DNA of 64,000 nt from DASXKD01 sp963734725 (GTDB lineage: Bacteria; Actinomycetota; Actinomycetes; Streptosporangiales; Streptosporangiaceae): contig CAVTIX010000009.1 in the NCBI GenBank assembly GCA_963734725.1, positions 620,001-684,000 of the forward strand, in the 5' to 3' direction. Numbering within the stretch: position 1 is the stretch's first letter; the number at the start of each line of letters is the position of its first letter. The notes beneath the pieces are model-generated. The model was given only the letters and a program-made list of their open reading frames with translations. It was not told the DNA's origin and ran no database searches. Position numbers and translations under genes: made by a program. Below, one piece after another: positions 1 through 8,537 of the stretch.

Positions 1-4
1 CGGG

Positions 5-196
5 TCAGGACGCGCGCGGCAGGCTCACTCGCAGCCGCAGCGGTGGGATCATCCGGGCATCCGCGAGCACCCGCAGCGCCCGGTATTCCGACTCGTCCAG
101 CTCACCGTCCGGCCCCGGCGCGGACAGCAGCGCCGTGACCACACAGTCCGAGCAAGCGATGTCGCGCATGACGCACCGGTCACACTCGATCAGCAT
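5..196 (-). CDS. Small protein with two CxxC pairs, function unknown
   Basis: I do not recognise a function. The 63-residue product begins MLIECDRC and has two CxxC pairs (C5/C8 and C15/C18) in its first 20 residues, a spacing that could hold a zinc ion; the rest is an acidic, non-hydrophobic tail. The ATG at 196 is preferred over an in-frame TTG further upstream because a strong AGGAGG ribosome site lies at 201-206, five bases ahead of the ATG. It is transcribed away from the exonuclease gene that follows. Small proteins of this appearance are common in actinobacteria, but that is recollection, not evidence from here. Confidence 0.75.
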   Translation of the reverse strand: MLIECDRCVMRDIACSDCVVTALLSAPGPDGELDESEYRALRVLADARMIPPLRLRVSLPRAS

Positions 197-398
197 GTTC
201 CCTCCTGGCAATCACGCGGGCTCCCGGCCCGGCGAAGCACTACGGTAGGCGGCCATGCCGACAGTTTCTCTGCGGGAGCCGCGGCGCAGCCCCGGGACGC
301 ATCGGTTAACGGGAGGGCGGCGAGTCTGCGGCAGCAATGTCAGTGGCCCGTTCTACGGTTGCCTCGTGATCACCTGGGACACGTCAGCGGAATCACTC

Positions 399-1004
399 AT
401 GAAGCAGCTCTGGACCCGCCGCCGGCCTCAGCCCGCCCCGTCGCCCTTCGACCAGGTTGACTTCATCGTCGTGGACCTGGAGACGACCGGCTGGGAACCG
501 GAGGAGGCGATGATCACCGAGATCGGGGCGGTGCTGGTCTGTGGCGGCCGGGTGCGTGCGCAGTTTTCCTCGCTGGTCAACCCCGGTGGCGCCATTCCCG
601 AGCAGGTGGCCACGCTGACCGGCATCAGCGACGCCATGGTGGCCTCCGCCCCGCCCCTGTCCGCCGTGCTGACCGGTTTCCTGTCCTTCGCCCGCGGAAG
701 CGTGCTCGCGGCCCACAATGCGCCGTTCGACGTCGCGTTCCTCACCGCCGCCTGCAAGGCCTGCGACGTGTCGTGGCCGGAGTTCCAGGTGCTGGACACG
801 GTGGAGCTGGCCCACCGTGTGCTGGGCGAGGAGGAGGTGGCCGACTGCAAGCTGGCCACGCTCGCGGCCCATTTCGACACGCGCATCAAGCCCCGCCACC
901 GGGCGCTGCCAGACGCCCTGGCTACCGCCGATGTGCTCACCGCGCTGTTGCGCAGGCTCGCCGCCACCGGTGCGAGCACGCTTGCCGAGGCAGGATGTGT
1001 ATAA
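399..1004 (+). CDS. DEDDh-family 3'-5' exonuclease
   Basis: A DnaQ/epsilon-type 3'-5' exonuclease fold, acting on DNA or RNA 3' ends with two metal ions. The three exonuclease motifs are present with the expected acids: ExoI DLETTG (D26, E28), ExoII HNAPFD (D111) and ExoIII HRALPDA (H167, D172), so it is the DEDDh type and should be active. At 201 residues it is a bare nuclease domain, without the polymerase-binding tail of a replicative epsilon subunit; repair or nucleic-acid scavenging is more likely. The start is uncertain: ATG 399 puts the domain at the usual distance from the N terminus, GTG 366 is the main alternative, and the frame stays open to 255 through non-coding-looking sequence. 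Confidence 0.85.
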   Translation: MKQLWTRRRPQPAPSPFDQVDFIVVDLETTGWEPEEAMITEIGAVLVCGGRVRAQFSSLVNPGGAIPEQVATLTGISDAMVASAPPLSAVLTGFLSFARGSVLAAHNAPFDVAFLTAACKACDVSWPEFQVLDTVELAHRVLGEEEVADCKLATLAAHFDTRIKPRHRALPDALATADVLTALLRRLAATGASTLAEAGCV

Positions 1005-1058
1005 ACAGTGGGGGGCAGCCCCGGGACCCCGGGGTGAGCCGGGCGCGAGGAGGCAGAT

Positions 1059-1346
1059 GTGGTCACCGCGATCGTGCTGATACGGGCTGACGTTGCGCGC
1101 ATCCCGGAAACGGGAGCGGCCATAGCCCAGATTCCGGAAGTCACCGAGGTCTACTCGGTGACCGGGGACTTCGACCTGGTCGCCCTGGTGCGGGTGCGGG
1201 CGCACGAGGAGCTGAACGACGTCATTCCCGGCACGCTCAACCGGGTTTCGGGCGTGACGCACACCGAGACGCATATCGCGTTCCAGACCTACTCCCGGCA
1301 CGACCTCGAGGCCGCGTTCGCCCTCGGCTACCCCGAGGCGGGCTGA
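1059..1346 (+). CDS. Stand-alone Lrp/AsnC ligand-binding (RAM) domain protein
   Basis: A 95-residue protein matching only the C-terminal ligand-binding/oligomerisation half of Lrp/AsnC regulators: alternating beta strands around VYSVTGDFDLVALV and a second half ending THTETHIAFQTY. There is no helix-turn-helix, so it cannot bind DNA by itself; stand-alone versions are known to form decamers that bind amino acids. A good ribosome site (AGGAGG, 1048-1053) precedes the GTG start. It faces trpD tail to tail, and a hairpin terminator lies between. In actinobacteria this small gene is often found next to trpD and the cytochrome genes, as here. Confidence 0.85.
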   Translation: MVTAIVLIRADVARIPETGAAIAQIPEVTEVYSVTGDFDLVALVRVRAHEELNDVIPGTLNRVSGVTHTETHIAFQTYSRHDLEAAFALGYPEAG

Positions 1347-1413
1347 CGGCGCTCGGGGCACCGAATGCTGCTCGCCGCTGCGCGGCTTCGCCGGAGCCTC
1401 ACGCCGTGCTGAC

Positions 1414-1430
1414 CCGGGGGCGACCCCCGG
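1414..1430. terminator. Hairpin between convergent genes
   Basis: A 7-bp perfect stem CCGGGGG/CCCCCGG with a CGA loop sits between the converging Lrp-like gene and trpD. It lacks a T tail, as usual in high-G+C genomes. A very similar hairpin is found at 62775-62793. Confidence 0.6.
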
Positions 1431-1442
1431 ACCCCGAAGGGC

Positions 1443-2501
1443 TCAGGAGGTTTCCGCGGCGAGGCGCTGGCTCGCCGCCACCCACCGGTCCAGCAGCGCC
1501 AGCGCGGCCCCGGAATCCACCGCCGCCGCCGCCCGGGCACAGGCGTCCACGAGCACCCCGGCCAGGTCCTCGGCACGGGGCACGCCCCCGGCGGCGGCCA
1601 GCGCCGCGCCGGCGTTGAGCACCACGGTGTCCCTGACCGGCCCGGGCTCGCCCGACATCACCGCCCGGGCCACGGCGGCGTTGTTGGCCGCGTCCCCGCC
1701 GCGCAGGTCCCCCGGCCGCGACCGGGGCAGCCCGAGATCCCCCGGGTCGAGCAGCGTCTGGCTGACCATGCCGTCGTGCACCACCCACACGGTGGAGGTG
1801 TCGGCCGTGGTCAGCTCGTCGAGGCCGTCGTCGCCGTGGAACACCAGCGCCGAGCAGCCACGGGCGGCCAGCACCCCGGCGATGATGGCCCCCATCCGCG
1901 GATCGGCTACCCCGACCGCCTGGGCGGCGGGGCGCGCGGGGTTCGCCACCGGCCCGATGAAGTTAAAAACGGTCGGCACGCCGAGTTCCCGGCGTGGCAC
2001 CGCCGTGTGCCGCAGCGCCGGATGGTAAAGCGGCGCGAACAGGAACGCGATCCCCACCTCCTGCACCAGGCGGGCGGTTGCCTCCGGCGCCAGGTTGATC
2101 ACCACGCCGAGCGCCTCGAGCACGTCGGCGGCCCCGCACGCCGACGAGGCCGCCCGGTTGCCGTGCTTGGCCACCCGGACACCCGCCGCGGCGGCGGCGA
2201 CGGCGCCCATGGTGGAGATGTTCACCGTGCGCGCGCCGTCTCCCCCGGTGCCCACCAGGTTGACGACCGGCCCAGGAACGGCGAGCGGGGTGGCGCGCGC
2301 CAGCATCACGTCGGCCAGCCCGGCCAGCTCGCCGACCGTCTCGCCCTTCATCCGCAGCGCCACGCCGAACCCGGCGATCTGGGCGGGCGTCGCCGCGCCT
2401 TCCATGATCTCGTTCATCGCCCATGCGGTCTCGTCGCTGGTGAGCGTCTCGCCCTTGACGAGCGCACCGATCAGCGCGGGCCAGGTAGTGCGGGAATCCA
2501 T
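1443..2501 (-). CDS. trpD: Anthranilate phosphoribosyltransferase
   Basis: Transfers the phosphoribosyl group of PRPP to anthranilate, the second committed step of tryptophan synthesis, in the cytoplasm. The 352-residue product is of normal length. The PRPP-binding loop GTGGDG and the KHGNR motif that follows are both intact, as is the conserved HPA..FNFIGP-type core of the alpha/beta domain. The ATG at 2501 is the natural start. It stands alone here, away from the other trp genes, directly downstream of a frameshifted response-regulator-like gene on the same strand; this is the common actinobacterial arrangement next to the cytochrome bc1/oxidase genes. Confidence 0.95.
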   Translation of the reverse strand: MDSRTTWPALIGALVKGETLTSDETAWAMNEIMEGAATPAQIAGFGVALRMKGETVGELAGLADVMLARATPLAVPGPVVNLVGTGGDGARTVNISTMGAVAAAAAGVRVAKHGNRAASSACGAADVLEALGVVINLAPEATARLVQEVGIAFLFAPLYHPALRHTAVPRRELGVPTVFNFIGPVANPARPAAQAVGVADPRMGAIIAGVLAARGCSALVFHGDDGLDELTTADTSTVWVVHDGMVSQTLLDPGDLGLPRSRPGDLRGGDAANNAAVARAVMSGEPGPVRDTVVLNAGAALAAAGGVPRAEDLAGVLVDACARAAAAVDSGAALALLDRWVAASQRLAAETS

Positions 2502-2537
2502 GACGCCCCCTCTCCGCGGGTGACGGTCCGGGATGGG

Positions 2538-2937
2538 TCAGGCTTGGGCGGCGGCCCTCCCGGACCGCTGCCGCATGAGGCCGGCCAGCGCGGCGGCCAG
2601 GGCTCGCGGCTCGATCGGATGGCTGACCACCGCTTCCGCGCCGGACCAGGTGGCGAGCCAGCCATCATCGGCCCTGCCGATGATCAGCAGCACCGGCGGG
2701 CAGTCATGAATCTCATCCTTGGCCTGCCTGGCACACCCCCATGCCGCCGGCCGGCTGGGCCTCGCCGTCCAACACCATCACATCCACCTGCCCGGCATCC
2801 AGCAGCCGGACCAGGGCGGGCTCGGTGGCAACCTCGACGATCTCAGCGTCCGGAACATCTGGCGCCGGGCGCCGTCCGATGGCCAGCCGGATCTTGGCCC
2901 GGACGTCCGCATCATGGCTGTAAACGACGACCTTCAT
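2538..2937 (-). pseudogene. Response-regulator-like receiver protein, +1 frameshift
   Basis: The product would be a ~133-residue single-domain protein resembling a receiver, starting MKVVVYSHDADVR at 2937. The first frame runs to ...QPAGGMGVC and then meets a stop near 2713. Dropping one C from the CC around 2726-2727 restores a frame reading C-R-Q-A-K-D-E-I-H-D-C-P-P-V-L-L-I-I-G-R and on to a TGA at 2538. The second half (WLATWSGAEAV, HPIEP) has the composition of real coding sequence. I know a close intact family in Streptomyces at the same place between trpD and ctaE. The 400-nt length fits one extra base. It is either a sequencing error or a recent loss of a gene of unclear role. Confidence 0.75.
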
Positions 2938-2996
2938 GGACTGGATGCTACCGACACGGGGGGTCGGGCGGCGCTCGCCTACGTGGTGTCGTAATA

Positions 2997-3644
2997 ATGG
3001 CCTTCGTGGCCACAGCATCCGCAACGAAGACGCCACCCCGCTCACCGGCCAGCAGGCCGAATCTGGTCAGCGTGGGGACCATCGTTTGGCTGTCTTCTGA
3101 GCTCATGTTTTTCGCGGCGTTGTTCGCGATGTACTTCACCATCCGCTCGGTGGACAAGGGGGAAGGGCTTCCCTGGCCCGGCGCGCACCTTAACCTGGCG
3201 CTCAGCACGGTCAACACCGTCGTATTGCTGCTGTCCAGCGTCACCTGCCAGCTGGGCGTGTTCGCGGTCGAGCGCGGCCAGATCAGGCGCACCGGGAGCA
3301 TCTGGAACATGGGCAGGTGGGGGCTGCGCGAGTGGTACGTGCTGTCCTTCCTGATGGGCCTGTACTTCATCTGCGGCCAGGGGTATGAGTACCTCAGCTT
3401 GGTCCACGATGGCCTGACACTGCAATCCAGCGGCTACGGATCGGTGTTCTTCATCCCCACGGGGTTCCACGGACTGCACGTGACGGGCGGGCTGATCGCA
3501 TTCCTCTTCCTGCTCGGCCGCACCTACGCCGCCAAGACCTTCACCCAGGAACAGCAGACCAGCGCCATCGTCGTGTCCTACTACTGGCACTTCGTCGACG
3601 TCGTGTGGATCGGCCTGTTCACCACCATCTACCTCATCCGCTGA
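2997..3644 (+). CDS. ctaE: Cytochrome c oxidase subunit III (aa3-type)
   Basis: Integral membrane subunit of the aa3 oxidase, which in actinobacteria forms a supercomplex with the bc1 (bcc) complex encoded just downstream. The 215-residue protein shows the five or so hydrophobic segments of the short bacterial subunit III and the family signatures FHGLHVTGG and WHFVDVVWIGLF near the C terminus. The ATG at 2997 has no clear ribosome site and may be leaderless. It heads the run ctaE-qcrC-qcrA-qcrB, with 49 bases to qcrC, so co-transcription is likely. Confidence 0.95.
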   Translation: MAFVATASATKTPPRSPASRPNLVSVGTIVWLSSELMFFAALFAMYFTIRSVDKGEGLPWPGAHLNLALSTVNTVVLLLSSVTCQLGVFAVERGQIRRTGSIWNMGRWGLREWYVLSFLMGLYFICGQGYEYLSLVHDGLTLQSSGYGSVFFIPTGFHGLHVTGGLIAFLFLLGRTYAAKTFTQEQQTSAIVVSYYWHFVDVVWIGLFTTIYLIR

Positions 3645-3693
3645 CGCGCCTGGCCTGCCGGCACGGCAACCTGACCCGAAACCGAGGAAGCAC

Positions 3694-4497
3694 GTGAGCT
3701 GGATCACCGCACTGCGCAGGCGGCCTGCCGCCGGGTACGCAGTGGTCCTGCTGGGGCTCGTCACCATCGGGGTGGGCTACGGCGCCCTCACCACACCGGG
3801 CAGCGCCGCGTCGGCGGCCACGCCGGGCACGGTGTCACCCCAGACCATCGCCCAGGGGAAGGCGCTCTTCCAGGTGAGCTGCTCGTCGTGCCACGGCATG
3901 GACGCCCAGGGCACATCGCAGGCCCCGAGTCTGGCCGGGGTCGGCGCCGCCGCCGTGGACTTCCAGATGAGCACCGGCCGCATGCCGGGCAAGGACATCG
4001 GCCCCGAAATGGACCGCAAGCCGGTGACGTTCACCACCGCGCAGATTCACGCGATCGCGGAGTACGTGGCCTCGCTGGGCGGCGGTCCGACCGTCCCATC
4101 GGCCGCTCAGGTGAGCACCGCGGGCGCGAACACGGCGCTCGGCCAGAGCCTGTTTATCACCGACTGCGCGCAGTGCCACAACTTCGACGGGGCCGGCGGG
4201 GCGCTGACCTACGGGAAGTTCGCGCCCGCGCTCACCGCGTCCACGCCCACGCAGATCTACGAGGCCATGCTCACCGGGCCGGAAGCCATGCCGGTGTTCA
4301 GCGACACCACGATCACCCCGGCCCAGAAGCGGGACATCATCGACTACATCACCCGGCTGCGCGCCGAGCCGAACCCCGGCGGATTCAGCCTGGGCCGGAT
4401 CGGCCCGGTGACCGAGGGCATCGTCGGCTTCATCGGCGGGATCGGGGTCCTCGTCTTCCTGGCTCTGTGGATTACCATGAAACGGCGTGAGTCATGA
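3694..4497 (+). CDS. qcrC: Diheme cytochrome c subunit of the bcc complex
   Basis: Electron carrier linking the Rieske/cytochrome b core directly to the oxidase in actinobacteria, which lack a free cytochrome c. Two covalent heme sites are present: CSSCH (C63, C66, H67) and CAQCH (C158, C161, H162), each in its own cytochrome c domain. An N-terminal hydrophobic segment (about residues 14-34) and a C-terminal one (about 242-262) anchor it with the heme domains outside. Start GTG 3694 follows a GAGGAAG ribosome site. The last four bases overlap the qcrA start (ATGA), indicating translational coupling. Confidence 0.95.
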   Translation: MSWITALRRRPAAGYAVVLLGLVTIGVGYGALTTPGSAASAATPGTVSPQTIAQGKALFQVSCSSCHGMDAQGTSQAPSLAGVGAAAVDFQMSTGRMPGKDIGPEMDRKPVTFTTAQIHAIAEYVASLGGGPTVPSAAQVSTAGANTALGQSLFITDCAQCHNFDGAGGALTYGKFAPALTASTPTQIYEAMLTGPEAMPVFSDTTITPAQKRDIIDYITRLRAEPNPGGFSLGRIGPVTEGIVGFIGGIGVLVFLALWITMKRRES

Positions 4498-5576
4498 GCG
4501 AGACGCAGCCTAGCCAGGACCTCCCCGAGGAGGACGGCCACCAGTCGCGCGCCCCGCACCGGGTGATCGGGACGCCGCCGCCGGCCCAGGCGCGCACCCT
4601 GCTGGGTGAGGCGCCGGGCAGCACCGTCCCCGAGTCCCCCCGCGAGCTTCCGGCAGGCCCGGACAACCCGGCCAAGGCGAAGACCGCCGAGAAGGTCATC
4701 GCCGCCTGCTTCATCCTGTCGATGCTCGCCAGCATCGGGTTCATCGCCGCCTACGTCGGCCTCGAGGTGCACTCGGTCGACGCCACGCTCCGCTCCAACC
4801 TGGCGCTGGGCCTGTCCATGTCGGTGGCCTTCCTGGCCATGGGCGTGGGCGCCACCATCTGGGTCCGCAGCATCATGCCGGACGTGGAGCAGGTCGAGGA
4901 GCGCCATGTGCTCGCCTCCGGCGAGCCCGAGCGGGAGGCGTTCACCAAGACGTTCACCGAGGGCGCCGAGGCCAGCGGCTTCGTCAAGCGGCCCCTGCTG
5001 CGGCGCACGCTGATCGCGGCCAGCGTGCCGCTCGCGGTCGCCCCCCTGGTCGTGCTGCGTGACCTGGGCCCGCTGCCGGGCACCAGCCTGCGGCATACCG
5101 TGTGGCGCAAGGGCACGCGGATGGTCGTGTACGGGCCGAACACGCCGCTGCGCGCGGCCGATTTCAGCATCCCGGGCCAGATGATCACGGTCGCCCCCGA
5201 GGGCTACGCCGAGAACCAGGATGTGCTGGCCAAGGCGGTCACCATCATCATCAAGTTCGCGCCCGGTGTGCTGGTGCCGAACCGGCCGGGCCAGCCGGGC
5301 ACGATCATGAACTGGACCGTGGACAACATCGTCGCGTACTCCAAGATCTGCACCCATGTGGGCTGCCCGGTCGCGCTCTACGAGCAGACGACCCACCACA
5401 TCCTCTGCCCGTGCCACCAGTCCACGTTCGACGCGACCAATGGCGCGCAGATACTCTTCGGCCCGGCGCCGCGGCCGCTGCCGCAGCTGCCGATCGGGGT
5501 CGACGCGGACGGCTTCCTGATCGCGACCAGCGACTTCCACGAACCTGTCGGTCCCGCCTTCTGGGAGTTGGGATGA
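4494..5576 (+). CDS. qcrA: Rieske iron-sulfur subunit of the bcc complex
   Basis: Carries the 2Fe-2S cluster that takes electrons from menaquinol. The two Rieske boxes are intact: CTHVGC beginning near residue 286 and CPCHQS near residue 305, giving the 2 Cys + 2 His ligands and the disulfide pair. The N-terminal part is longer than in mitochondrial Rieske proteins and holds three hydrophobic segments (roughly residues 65-90, 100-125 and 175-190), the known actinobacterial topology. It overlaps qcrC upstream and qcrB downstream by four bases each, so the three are translated as a coupled set. Confidence 0.95.
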   Translation: MSETQPSQDLPEEDGHQSRAPHRVIGTPPPAQARTLLGEAPGSTVPESPRELPAGPDNPAKAKTAEKVIAACFILSMLASIGFIAAYVGLEVHSVDATLRSNLALGLSMSVAFLAMGVGATIWVRSIMPDVEQVEERHVLASGEPEREAFTKTFTEGAEASGFVKRPLLRRTLIAASVPLAVAPLVVLRDLGPLPGTSLRHTVWRKGTRMVVYGPNTPLRAADFSIPGQMITVAPEGYAENQDVLAKAVTIIIKFAPGVLVPNRPGQPGTIMNWTVDNIVAYSKICTHVGCPVALYEQTTHHILCPCHQSTFDATNGAQILFGPAPRPLPQLPIGVDADGFLIATSDFHEPVGPAFWELG

Positions 5577-7261
5577 GCACGATCACCGGCAAACTGCTGG
5601 GCGGCACCGGCCGGTGGTTCGACGACCGGCTGCACGGCGCGCGGGGGCTCCGGGTATTCCTGCGAAAGATCTTCCCCGACCACTGGTCGTTCCTGCTCGG
5701 CGAGATCGCGCTCTACTCGTTCATCATCTTGCTGCTGACCGGCACCTTCCTCTCGCTGTTCTTCCAGCCCAGCATGACCGACGTGGTCTACCACGGCTCA
5801 TACACGCCGCTGGACGGCGTGCACATGAGCCAGGCCTACGCCTCGACCCTGGACATCAGCTTCGACGTGCGCGGCGGCCTGCTGATGCGGCAGATCCACC
5901 ACTGGGCGGCGATCCTGTTCGTGGCCGCGATCGTGTGCCACCTGCTCCGGGTCTTCTTCACCGGCGCGTTCCGCAAGCCGCGCGAGCTTAACTGGCTCAT
6001 CGGCGTGGTGATGTTCACCCTGGCGTTCACCGAGGGCCTGTTCGGCTACTCGCTGCCCGACGACCTGCTCTCCGGCACCGGGCTGCGCATCCTGGAGGGG
6101 GTGCTGCTGTCGATCCCGATCGTCGGCACCTACCTGAGCTTCTTCCTGTTCGGCGGCCAGTTCCCCGGGCACGACATCATCCCGCGGCTGTACGTCATTC
6201 ACATCCTGCTGATCCCCGCCCTGCTGCTGGCGCTGGTCTCCGCGCACCTGTTCCTGATGTTCCACCAGAAGCACACCCAGATGCCGGGCAAGGGCCACAC
6301 CGACACCAACGTGGTCGGCCAGCCGATGTACCCGTACTTCATGGCGAAGACCGGCGCCTGGTTCTTCTTCATCTTCGGCATCACCGCGCTGCTGTCCACC
6401 TTCGCGCAGATCAACCCGATCTGGATCTACGGCCCGTACAACCCCTCCGGCATCTCGGCGGGCTCCCAGCCGGACTGGTACATGGGCTTCTTGGAGGGCG
6501 CCCTGCGGATGTGGCCAAGCTGGCACTGGAACGTCGGGGGGTACTCGTTTGCCTTCAACGTTTTCGTGCCCGCCTTGGTGCCGCTCGGGGTACTCATGAC
6601 CGGGCTTGCCGTGTGGCCCTTTGTCGAGCAATGGATCACCGGCGACCGCCGGGAGCACCATGTCAACGACCGGCCGCGCAACGCGCCGACCCGCACCGCC
6701 CTCGGCATGGCGGGCGTGACGTTCTACGGCATCCTGTGGCTGGAGGGCGCCAATGACATCGTCGCCCGGTTCCTGAACATCGAGCTGTACCTGACCACGG
6801 AGATCGCCCGGTACGCGATCTTCATCGGGCCGGTCGTGGCCTACTGGGTCACCAAGCGGATCTGCCTGGGGCTGCAACGTAAGGACAACCACCTGCTCGA
6901 GCACGGCGTGGAGACCGGGATCATCCGGCAACTCCCCAACGGCGAGTACATCGAGGTGACCAAGCCGGTCTCGGCGGAGATGCGGGCGGTGCTGGAGGCC
7001 CGCAAGGAGCTGCCGCAGATCGCAGCGCCCGACGGCGACGACGTGCCCGCGCCCACGGCCCGCGGCCCGGTGGGCAAGCTGCGGGTGTCGCTGAACCGGG
7101 TCCTCACCGAGAACATCCCGCTGCCCCACGGCAACGGGCACGGCAACGGGCACGGCAATGGGCACGGCAACGGCCACGCCGCCGAGCCGACGGCGGTGAC
7201 CGCCGGCGAGGCGCACCCGGACGGCGCGGAGGGCACCGACGGGGACGGCGGCGGCGCCTAG
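5573..7261 (+). CDS. qcrB: Cytochrome b subunit of the bcc complex
   Basis: Menaquinol-oxidising cytochrome b with the heme-binding four-helix core and further C-terminal helices. The histidine pairs are visible in QIHHW and in the helix starting AIVCHLLRVFF, matched by YVIHILLIPA and VSAHLFLMFH; the PDWYMGF segment is the quinol-oxidation loop (PEWY-type). The 562-residue protein ends in a long cytoplasmic tail whose last part contains four copies of His-Gly-Asn-Gly followed by an acidic, Gly/Ala-rich end. Start ATG 5573 overlaps the qcrA stop. It is the last gene of the forward run; a reverse-strand gene follows after eight bases. Confidence 0.95.
   Translation: MSTITGKLLGGTGRWFDDRLHGARGLRVFLRKIFPDHWSFLLGEIALYSFIILLLTGTFLSLFFQPSMTDVVYHGSYTPLDGVHMSQAYASTLDISFDVRGGLLMRQIHHWAAILFVAAIVCHLLRVFFTGAFRKPRELNWLIGVVMFTLAFTEGLFGYSLPDDLLSGTGLRILEGVLLSIPIVGTYLSFFLFGGQFPGHDIIPRLYVIHILLIPALLLALVSAHLFLMFHQKHTQMPGKGHTDTNVVGQPMYPYFMAKTGAWFFFIFGITALLSTFAQINPIWIYGPYNPSGISAGSQPDWYMGFLEGALRMWPSWHWNVGGYSFAFNVFVPALVPLGVLMTGLAVWPFVEQWITGDRREHHVNDRPRNAPTRTALGMAGVTFYGILWLEGANDIVARFLNIELYLTTEIARYAIFIGPVVAYWVTKRICLGLQRKDNHLLEHGVETGIIRQLPNGEYIEVTKPVSAEMRAVLEARKELPQIAAPDGDDVPAPTARGPVGKLRVSLNRVLTENIPLPHGNGHGNGHGNGHGNGHAAEPTAVTAGEAHPDGAEGTDGDGGGA
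7127..7174 (+). repeat. 12-bp tandem repeat encoding HGNG units in QcrB tail
   Basis: Four near-identical units of cacggcaacggg (one silent C to T change in the third, one change at the end of the fourth) encode His-Gly-Asn-Gly repeats in the C-terminal tail of QcrB. Confidence 0.9.
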
Positions 7262-7269
7262 CACCGTGT

Positions 7270-8010
7270 TCATTCGGCAGCGCGTGCCCAGGCCCTTCTG
7301 AGGGCAAGGATCTCGGCGGCACTGTTCTCCCGGGCGATGTACGGGATTTCCAGCGCGTAGCGCATCCGCTCGCGCGGAATCCGGCGGTGCACCTCGGCGA
7401 CGTCGTCGAGGATCGCGTGGTACAGCTCTGTCCCAGCCATGCAGAAGACGTCAATCAGCACCGGCCGGTCGGCGGCGCTGAAGATGTGGGCGTCGTCCAA
7501 GTCGCACCGGCCCCACCAGGGCGTCGACTTCCGGTATTCCGCATCGATCCTGTGCGCTGCCCGGCGTACCTTCTGGAACTCCGGGTCGCTTCCCCTGGTC
7601 CGCCACTGCTCGGCGAACTGCCCGTCGACCGGATGGCCCACGGGAGCGACGAATTCCAGGAAGACGACCGAACCGCCGCCTTCGAGGCCGGCGGCCAGCT
7701 CGATCCCCGGCAGCCATCGATTGCCGGCGCACTCGCGGCACAGGTCCACGAATGCCCAATATGCCGGGTCAAACGGACATACCCGCGCGGCGAGGCTTCC
7801 CTCCGGAGACCGCAGCGCCACCGCCCAGTCGCCCACTCCGCAGGGCACCCACCCCCCTGCTGTCAGCTCGGCCAGGACCTGACGATGAGACAGCGACTCC
7901 CAGGACAGGTCTGGAATGGGAGGAAGACCCGCGCTCAGTTCAGGCACCGCGGCATCGTAACGGCACGCCACCGGGCGACGCACCAGGTTTATGCGGCTGC
8001 CATCCACCAT
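7270..8010 (-). CDS. Protein of unknown function between qcrB and ctaF
   Basis: I do not recognise this 246-residue cytoplasmic protein with confidence. It has no membrane segment or signal peptide. The order of elements (a strand-rich start, then ...VVFLEFVAPVGHP, then a helical region, then PVLIDVFC) is reminiscent of degenerate phosphotransferase/kinase-like folds, but the catalytic HxD..N and DFG-like residues are not evident, so this is only a suggestion. Codon use matches its neighbours. It lies head to tail between the convergent qcr and cta blocks and splits an otherwise canonical respiratory cluster. The start is the ATG at 8010, though a GTG further in (near 7947) is possible. Confidence 0.6.
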   Translation of the reverse strand: MVDGSRINLVRRPVACRYDAAVPELSAGLPPIPDLSWESLSHRQVLAELTAGGWVPCGVGDWAVALRSPEGSLAARVCPFDPAYWAFVDLCRECAGNRWLPGIELAAGLEGGGSVVFLEFVAPVGHPVDGQFAEQWRTRGSDPEFQKVRRAAHRIDAEYRKSTPWWGRCDLDDAHIFSAADRPVLIDVFCMAGTELYHAILDDVAEVHRRIPRERMRYALEIPYIARENSAAEILALRRAWARAAE

Positions 8011-8079
8011 CGATGCCCGACTGACGACACAGCCGGCTGTCGGCGCCGCTATCCCGTCACATGATCCACGGGACAGGCT

Positions 8080-8475
8080 CTAGTGCGCGTAGGCCCCCCG
8101 GTAGTACTCGAAAACAAAACCGATCGACGCGAGAACCACGAACAGCATGCCGATCAGGAACAGCCACCAGCCCACCGCTGCGCCGATCGCGACGGTGGCG
8201 CAGGCCAGCCCGGTGAACAGCGGCCACCAGCTGTGCGGGCTGAAGAAGCCCAGTTCGCCGGTGCCCTCGGCGATCTCGCCCTGCGGGTTATCCTCAGGCC
8301 GCAGCGGCAGCCGGCGCCCCGTGAAAAGTGTGTAGAAGCCGGCGAGGAACGCAAATCCGACGGACAGGGCAAGCGCGGTCGTGCCCGTCGGGTCGTGCGA
8401 GAAATGCCAGTACACGATGTCGGCTGCGGCGAAGAACGCGGCAGAGCCGATGAACAGGTACCCTTCGACCTTCAT
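8080..8475 (-). CDS. ctaF: Cytochrome c oxidase subunit IV, actinobacterial type
   Basis: Small fourth subunit of the actinobacterial aa3 oxidase. The 131-residue protein begins MKVEGYLFIGSAAFF and has four hydrophobic segments in two pairs separated by a polar loop rich in Pro/Glu (around residues 55-80), the family pattern. It is the last gene of the reverse run ctaC-ctaD-ctaF, 62 bases after ctaD, so it is expected to be co-transcribed with the catalytic subunits. Confidence 0.92.
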   Translation of the reverse strand: MKVEGYLFIGSAAFFAAADIVYWHFSHDPTGTTALALSVGFAFLAGFYTLFTGRRLPLRPEDNPQGEIAEGTGELGFFSPHSWWPLFTGLACATVAIGAAVGWWLFLIGMLFVVLASIGFVFEYYRGAYAH

Positions 8476-8537
8476 CTATCGACCTCTCCGCTGGCCAGCC
8501 CGGCCCTCCGGGTGGCGCGGCACGACGGCGCGCCCGG

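Noticed and set aside
1776..2996. Long N-terminal extension of ctaE in the open frame from 1776
   Set aside because: It is the antisense of trpD and the receiver-like gene; subunit III starts at ATG 2997.
5798..7273. 491-residue reverse open frame over qcrB
   Set aside because: Shadow of qcrB; repetitive His/Asp/Arg composition typical of antisense high-G+C frames.
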